Assembly: GCA_964502145.1 (NCBI GenBank)
Contig: CAZCVI010000037.1
Span: 1 to 64,000, forward strand
Reading direction: 5' to 3'
Length of the DNA: 64,000 bases
Origin: CAZCVI01 sp964502145
GTDB taxonomy: Bacteria; Acidobacteriota; Aminicenantia; UBA2199
In this document: positions 59,048 through 64,000 of the stretch, piece by piece
Numbering within the stretch: position 1 is the stretch's first letter
Layout: each line of letters starts with the position of its first letter
Notes under the pieces: generated by a model
Told to the model about the DNA's origin: nothing
Seen by the model: the letters and a program-made list of their open reading frames with translations, nothing else
Databases searched by the model: none
Position numbers and translations under genes: made by a program

Positions 59048-62000
59048 ATGACAGCAAGTACAGAACCCAACAAAAGCACCAAACTTCCGTTCCAAGAAAG
59101 CCATGCCTTCATTATCGGCATAAACGAGTACCATCACTATCCAAAACTTAGGACAGCCGTTAATGATGCCAATACATTGGCAGAAATATTAGCAAAAGAG
59201 CAGCAGTTTAATGTCCACCCCCCCCTGTTGAATGCATGCAGAGATGAGCTAAAAGAATTTTTGGAAAAGACCATGCTTGAAAAGGTGGGTGCCGAGGACC
59301 GTTGTCTCTTGTATTTTGCCGGTCATGGCATTGCCAAGGAAGGCGAAGAAATACCAGAGGGTTATCTCATCGCTGCCGATGCCATTATAGATGATATTTC
59401 CAGTTATTATTCCATGAGAGATTTATACAAGGCCATTAATAAGCTCTCCTGCAATCATTTTTTATTGATTTTAGACTGTTGTTTTGCTGGCGTTTTAAAA
59501 TGGTGGACCCGCTACCGTGGCGACCGGACTCGTATGCCCAAATGCATTTTCAAAGAACGCTATGACCGCTTTGTAAAAGACCCCGCCTGGCAGGTCATCA
59601 CCTCTGCGGCTAGCGATCAACTGGCCATAGATAACTTCCCGTATATCACCATTGGCAACCGTGAAAACGACGAGATGAACCATTCTCCTTTTGCCAATAC
59701 CTTATTTGAAGGGTTACGTGGCGCTGCCGATATTATCCCCGTAGGAAAAGGGGATGGCTTGATTACCGCCACGGAATTGTATTTATACCTGAGAGACGCG
59801 GTTGAAACCCTCACCATTGATACAAATAGCAAACGCAGACAGACCCCCGCCATATTCTCTTTGGAAAAACACGATAAAGGGGAATATATATTCTTAAAAC
59901 CAAACCATATCTTAAACCTCCCCCCCACCCCCGATAGATCCCCATACAAAGGATTATTGCCTTTTACTGAAAAGGATGAAAACCTTTTCTACGGCAGGAA
60001 TCGTGTCATAAATGAGTTACTGCAACGAATAAAGAAACAAAACCTGATTGTAGTGACTGGTGCTTCAGGCAGCGGGAAATCCTCGGTGGTCAAAGCTGGT
60101 TTAATACCAGAACTACGTCGCCAAGGATACGATATCCAAGTCATTCACCCTGGAACAACACCAACCTCTGTTTTACAAATCGCGCTCCTTGAATTAAAAA
60201 TTCGCCACCAAGACATTTTTCAGAGCGACCAAATCGATAATTTGGCCAGCCAGATTGTGTTACCCAAAGCCGTCCTGGTCATCGACCAATACGAAGAACA
60301 AATCACAGAATGCCAAGATGAGGAGGATCGCCATCGTTTTAACCAGATTTTGAAAAATCTTCTGCATGTCGATCAAAACAATCTATTTAAAATTATCCTG
60401 ACCGTGTCCGCCGACTATAAACCACCACAAAAGGGAGACGATATTAAACCATGTTGGCAAGATGCCATCTATGTCGTTCCTTCTCTTGATGTCGGTGAAC
60501 TTCGCGACATTATCTTAATGCCCACAACGCAGGTAGTAATGGATTTTAAAGACCCAGATTTGGTAGATTGGCTTATTGACGAATTTAACAAGACTCCTGG
60601 TGCTTTACCATTACTTTCCTTGATCTTGAACGAGTGTTTTCTGTCCTATATCAAGAGTAACAATATAGACAGAAGTTTAGAAAAAAAAGATTATAAAGAA
60701 TTAATAGAAAAAAAAAGTCCTTTATATAAACAAGCTGAGATTGTCCAAAATATATTTTCCGATAGCGACCAGCGCAAGACCTTGTGTAAAATTTTAATGC
60801 GCCTCGTATCAATAGATGGAAATAACCTAACGCACAGAAAACTGCCAGTGGAAGAATTAGAATTTTCAGATGCAGAAAATAAGTGCGCAAAACAAATTGT
60901 CAGTACATTAATTGAAACACGCTTACTGGTTAAAAACGTCATTGAAAATAAGGAAGTCTATCTCGAACTCGCTCATCCGGCATTAATAGAGGTGGGAAAA
61001 ACATTGGAGGGCTGGCCGAAAGAAACAGATAAGGATAGGATTTTATTGCAGAATTCCCTAGCTGAGGCAGTTAAAAAACACGCCTTCAGCAACGGAAAAT
61101 TATGGGATGATGACATTAGACTGGTTCCACTCCAAAAAGAATGCCGCCTTCCAGATTCCTGGCTAAATAAACATGAAGTCATTTTTGTTGAAAAAAGCAT
61201 TGCCCGTAGAAAAAAAAAGAAAATACGGAACTGGACCACTGCCATAAGTATTATTATTATTCTGGTCACCGTATTATTTTTTGCCAATCATAAAAGCAAA
61301 ATAGCCAGGGCCAATTCTTTAGCTACCATCGCCCAGGAAAATTTAATGAAACACCCCATTGTTCCTCTGGGTTATGCCAAACAAGCCTATGACCTTGATC
61401 AAAATGACACCGTCCTGCGCGTCTTGAGTACCGCCGCCGCCAACACGTTGGAACATCCCCTATATAATCTAAATATCCAACATACAGATCATATCAACGA
61501 CACGAAATTCTCCCCTTCCGGCCAGCAAATACTCACCGTTTCCTCTGATAAAACCGCCAAACTATGGGACTTAAAAGGACACCTGTTAATTACCTTGAAT
61601 CACAATACCGTCGTTTCCGCTGGTGAGTTTTCCCCGTTGGGCGACCATATATTAACCGTTGCCAGGGATAACTACGCCCGACTCTGGGATTTACATGGCC
61701 GACTTTTACTGAGCTTGCCCCACCTGGATCGAGTTATTGCCGCACACTTTTCACCAGATAACCGCCTCATTCTCACCACTTGCTTGGATAACCCCGCCTA
61801 TCTATGGGATTTACACGGTCACCTGCTGGGTAAGTTTGATACCCAAAACCCGGTTACTACTGCCGTATTTTCACCAGATAATCGCCAGTTAATTACAGTC
61901 TCCGAATATCGTACCGCCACGTTGTGGGATGTGCAAGGTAAACTTAAAGCGGTATTAGACAAACATCGAGATAATATCAGTACCGTCGCATTTTCACCCG

Positions 62001-63493
62001 ACGGTACTCGCTTGCTCACCGCATCCCGTGACAAGACAGCCAAGCTGTGGAATTTACAGGGAACTCTGCTCACAGACTTTCATGCCTATAAAGAAATAGT
62101 CACTTCCGCCATCTTTGCCCCCGATGGGGCTTCCATCTTTATGTTCTACTTGGATGGCACCATCAAACGCTGTGATCTCTCAGGGAACCCTTTGGCTACT
62201 TTCAAACATCAGGGTATTGTGACAACCACGACCTTTTCCCACCACCACCCTTTTATTCTCACCGCTTCCGCTGATCACACCGCCAAACTGTGGGATTTCT
62301 CCGGCACTCTTTATGCCACCCTTGACATGCACACCGATCGCGTTAATTCTGCCGTCTTTTCCCCCGATGGCACACAAATACTCACCGCTTCCCAGGACAA
62401 TACCGCCAAACTCTGGGATTTACGCGATCAACCAGCCATTGAATTCAACGGTTATAAGGAAGCAGTCACTCAAGCCATCTTTTCTCCCAATGGCACAAAA
62501 ATTCTCACCGTTTCCCGCGATAACCAAGTGAAAATTATTGATTTGTACAACCATCACGAAGTCATCTGGACCCCGCATCAAAGTTATATCAACTCGGCAT
62601 CTTTCTCACCCGATAGCCGTTTGATCCTGACCGCCTCTGCCGACACCACCGCCAAACTGTGGGATAACCGAGGCATACTGTTGCAGGAGTTGAAGCAACA
62701 CACAGCCAATGTTAACACCGCCGTATTTTCCCCCGATGGACAAACCATTCTCACCGCTTCCAATGACAGTACCGCCAAACTGTGGGATTTGCATGGTTAT
62801 CTTTTATTGAACCTGGCCAAACATACTTCGGCCCTGACCTTGGCGATCTTTTCCCCGGATGGGCAGAAAATCCTCACCGCCTCCTATGATCGCACCGCCA
62901 AACTATGGGACTTACAAGGGCATTGTGTCCAGGATTTCCCGTTAAACAACTATCCCGTGGAAGCCGCTGTATTTTCTCCAGATAGCAGCAAGATAATCAC
63001 TGTATCCGATATCGCCTGTATGTTTGATTTAGACGGTAATCCCCTGGCAAAATTTAGCCTGGGTAGCCGTCCTAATGGAGGGATTGATATTCATACCGAT
63101 TTCAGCGTCATGGCCGCTGTTTTTTCTTCAGATGGTAGGCATGTACTCACCATATCCAACAACAATAATGCCAGATTATGGGATATAAAAGGTAATCTTT
63201 TAGCCCAATTCAACGGACATGATCGGAGTTTGAATAGCGCGGTCTTCTCCCCCGATGGAAAAAGAATTTTAACCGCTTCCGCAGACAAAACTGCCAAACT
63301 GTGGGACCTACAAGGCCACCTGCTGGCTGATTTTAACAAGCATAAGGGAAACGTATATTCCGCCGTATTCTCACCCGATGGATTAAGAATCCTGAGTGCC
63401 TCCGCCGATAAAACGGTTAAACTTTGGTACACCCCGGAAGGAATTATCCGGTGGTTGCAAAAATCAAGAATCCCTGGCTCGTCGCAGGAGTGA
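59048..63493 (+). CDS. caspase-STAND-WD40 protein (candidate cell-death protein)
   Basis: 1481 residues. The N-terminal caspase/C14 domain (about 15-285) has the catalytic His in YFAGHGIAK (His93) and Cys in LILDCCFAG (Cys145). The STAND NTPase follows (SPYKGLLPFTEKDENLFYGR, core GLLPFTEKDENLFYGR; Walker A GASGSGKSS 338-346; Walker B VLVIDQYEE). A membrane helix lies at about 728-747. Sixteen WD40 units (about 815-1465) of the form AVFSPDGxxILTASxDxTAKLWDL end with the tail TPEGIIRWLQK. It is a single-gene system in which sensing could trigger proteolysis. Ribosome binding site and promoter are weak. Confidence 0.9.
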   Translation: MTASTEPNKSTKLPFQESHAFIIGINEYHHYPKLRTAVNDANTLAEILAKEQQFNVHPPLLNACRDELKEFLEKTMLEKVGAEDRCLLYFAGHGIAKEGEEIPEGYLIAADAIIDDISSYYSMRDLYKAINKLSCNHFLLILDCCFAGVLKWWTRYRGDRTRMPKCIFKERYDRFVKDPAWQVITSAASDQLAIDNFPYITIGNRENDEMNHSPFANTLFEGLRGAADIIPVGKGDGLITATELYLYLRDAVETLTIDTNSKRRQTPAIFSLEKHDKGEYIFLKPNHILNLPPTPDRSPYKGLLPFTEKDENLFYGRNRVINELLQRIKKQNLIVVTGASGSGKSSVVKAGLIPELRRQGYDIQVIHPGTTPTSVLQIALLELKIRHQDIFQSDQIDNLASQIVLPKAVLVIDQYEEQITECQDEEDRHRFNQILKNLLHVDQNNLFKIILTVSADYKPPQKGDDIKPCWQDAIYVVPSLDVGELRDIILMPTTQVVMDFKDPDLVDWLIDEFNKTPGALPLLSLILNECFLSYIKSNNIDRSLEKKDYKELIEKKSPLYKQAEIVQNIFSDSDQRKTLCKILMRLVSIDGNNLTHRKLPVEELEFSDAENKCAKQIVSTLIETRLLVKNVIENKEVYLELAHPALIEVGKTLEGWPKETDKDRILLQNSLAEAVKKHAFSNGKLWDDDIRLVPLQKECRLPDSWLNKHEVIFVEKSIARRKKKKIRNWTTAISIIIILVTVLFFANHKSKIARANSLATIAQENLMKHPIVPLGYAKQAYDLDQNDTVLRVLSTAAANTLEHPLYNLNIQHTDHINDTKFSPSGQQILTVSSDKTAKLWDLKGHLLITLNHNTVVSAGEFSPLGDHILTVARDNYARLWDLHGRLLLSLPHLDRVIAAHFSPDNRLILTTCLDNPAYLWDLHGHLLGKFDTQNPVTTAVFSPDNRQLITVSEYRTATLWDVQGKLKAVLDKHRDNISTVAFSPDGTRLLTASRDKTAKLWNLQGTLLTDFHAYKEIVTSAIFAPDGASIFMFYLDGTIKRCDLSGNPLATFKHQGIVTTTTFSHHHPFILTASADHTAKLWDFSGTLYATLDMHTDRVNSAVFSPDGTQILTASQDNTAKLWDLRDQPAIEFNGYKEAVTQAIFSPNGTKILTVSRDNQVKIIDLYNHHEVIWTPHQSYINSASFSPDSRLILTASADTTAKLWDNRGILLQELKQHTANVNTAVFSPDGQTILTASNDSTAKLWDLHGYLLLNLAKHTSALTLAIFSPDGQKILTASYDRTAKLWDLQGHCVQDFPLNNYPVEAAVFSPDSSKIITVSDIACMFDLDGNPLAKFSLGSRPNGGIDIHTDFSVMAAVFSSDGRHVLTISNNNNARLWDIKGNLLAQFNGHDRSLNSAVFSPDGKRILTASADKTAKLWDLQGHLLADFNKHKGNVYSAVFSPDGLRILSASADKTVKLWYTPEGIIRWLQKSRIPGSSQE

Positions 63494-63552
63494 CAGGATA
63501 TTAAATGGTAAATTAAACATGACAATTTATTCAAAACAAAAAGGAGTGAAAC

Positions 63553-64000
63553 ATGAAGCGAAATTATTTTTTAAAAGTATCCATGGGAGTGGTGGGAATT
63601 GCTGTACTGATCATCTTGCTTGTATGGGTGATCGATATATTGAAGTACCCGAGGTTATCAAACGTGGAGGTTACTGAGCGGTTGATCGGATTTCTTAACC
63701 AACAATTGTCCGGTACGCAAATAAAAACAGACCCCAAAACCGCCATGGTAAAACCAGCGGGAAAAGGCCGTTATTGGGTCACATTAAAGAATATTTCCAT
63801 TACCACCGACCTGAGCTGGCTGGTCAATATTCTAGACAGATCCACTTCACCTGAAAAATTCTATCCTACAAAAAAAAACCTGCTTCCCCAGGTCAATCCA
63901 ACCCCAGAAATAAACACCGCGCATATAGATGAGATATTTCTTCTTTACGGACCAAAAGAGAAATATCTCAGCGCACGTTCTATTAAAGGATTCGGAATTC
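63553..64000 (+). CDS. membrane-anchored protein, truncated by the window edge
   Basis: 149 codons are visible. A basic start is followed by one membrane helix (VVGIAVLIILLVWVIDIL). The rest is extracytoplasmic with alternating strands (GRYWVTLKNISITTDL), in the manner of AsmA/DUF-type periplasmic proteins, but I cannot assign a family. aaggag lies 6 nt before the ATG. It starts 59 bp after the caspase gene and could share its transcript. The frame is still open at the last base. Confidence 0.75.
   Translation, partial: MKRNYFLKVSMGVVGIAVLIILLVWVIDILKYPRLSNVEVTERLIGFLNQQLSGTQIKTDPKTAMVKPAGKGRYWVTLKNISITTDLSWLVNILDRSTSPEKFYPTKKNLLPQVNPTPEINTAHIDEIFLLYGPKEKYLSARSIKGFGI

Overview
The window looks like a chromosomal segment of a diderm bacterium of moderate G+C content. 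It carries type II secretion genes (ExeA/GspA-like ATPase, GspB-like partner, GspG-like pseudopilin), the def-fmt-rsmB cluster, polA, mutL and metF, and many near-consensus sigma-70 promoters. A lineage near Candidatus Aminicenantes/Acidobacteriota would fit the conserved 112-residue protein before polA and the six-bladed-propeller and SPASM genes. That placement is inference from recalled family distribution and no marker here proves it. I saw no rRNA, tRNA or CRISPR array.

Layout. 0-16 kb is mostly housekeeping: a response-regulator adenylate cyclase, two small unknown genes, polA, a candidate structured RNA, rsmB-fmt-def (minus strand), a divergent sigma-54-type activator, a pseudopilin, mutL, a secreted C26 peptidase and an Rpn-type nuclease. 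16-19 kb holds a BACON/Ig-domain protein interrupted by one in-frame TGA. 19-24.3 kb is a RiPP locus on the minus strand: three 53-residue precursors with Cys at 25/29/33, each behind its own promoter and followed by a hairpin, one intact radical SAM/SPASM maturase, a SPASM-only partner, an M16 peptidase, and the remnant of a second maturase. 24.5-29.3 kb has exeA/gspB-like genes, then hemH and a hemC lacking its cofactor cysteine, preceded by what looks like a hemE stub. 29.5-41 kb is accessory: a beta-propeller/small-peptide operon, a SIR2-like/TIR protein with a STAND-WD40 partner and a membrane protein, and a two-component pair flanked by two copies of a thioredoxin-like gene, the first broken. 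41-58.5 kb carries peptidases (C69, M20, two PepD-type), an ABC ATPase lacking its membrane domain, a large five-repeat unknown protein, a DUF4143 ATPase, an AlbA_2-type protein, a YgiQ radical SAM protein and metF. 59-63.5 kb encodes a caspase-STAND-WD40 protein whose 16-unit sensor and C-terminal tail match the STAND protein at 33-36 kb.

Three themes cut across the map. (1) A family of intergenic elements built from 9-bp repeat units, most in inverted arms with shared ends, occurs at eight or nine sites; one member sits directly upstream of the BACON gene promoter and two upstream of RiPP precursor promoters. (2) Two candidate immunity or cell-death systems appear to share one sensor architecture with different effectors, TIR in trans and caspase in cis. 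(3) At least three genes have consensus promoters that place the transcription start on or within about 3 nt of the start codon, suggesting leaderless mRNAs. Gene decay is also frequent: the maturase remnant, the thioredoxin copy, the propeller tail, the hemE stub, the hemC Cys-to-Ser change and the TGA in the BACON gene.
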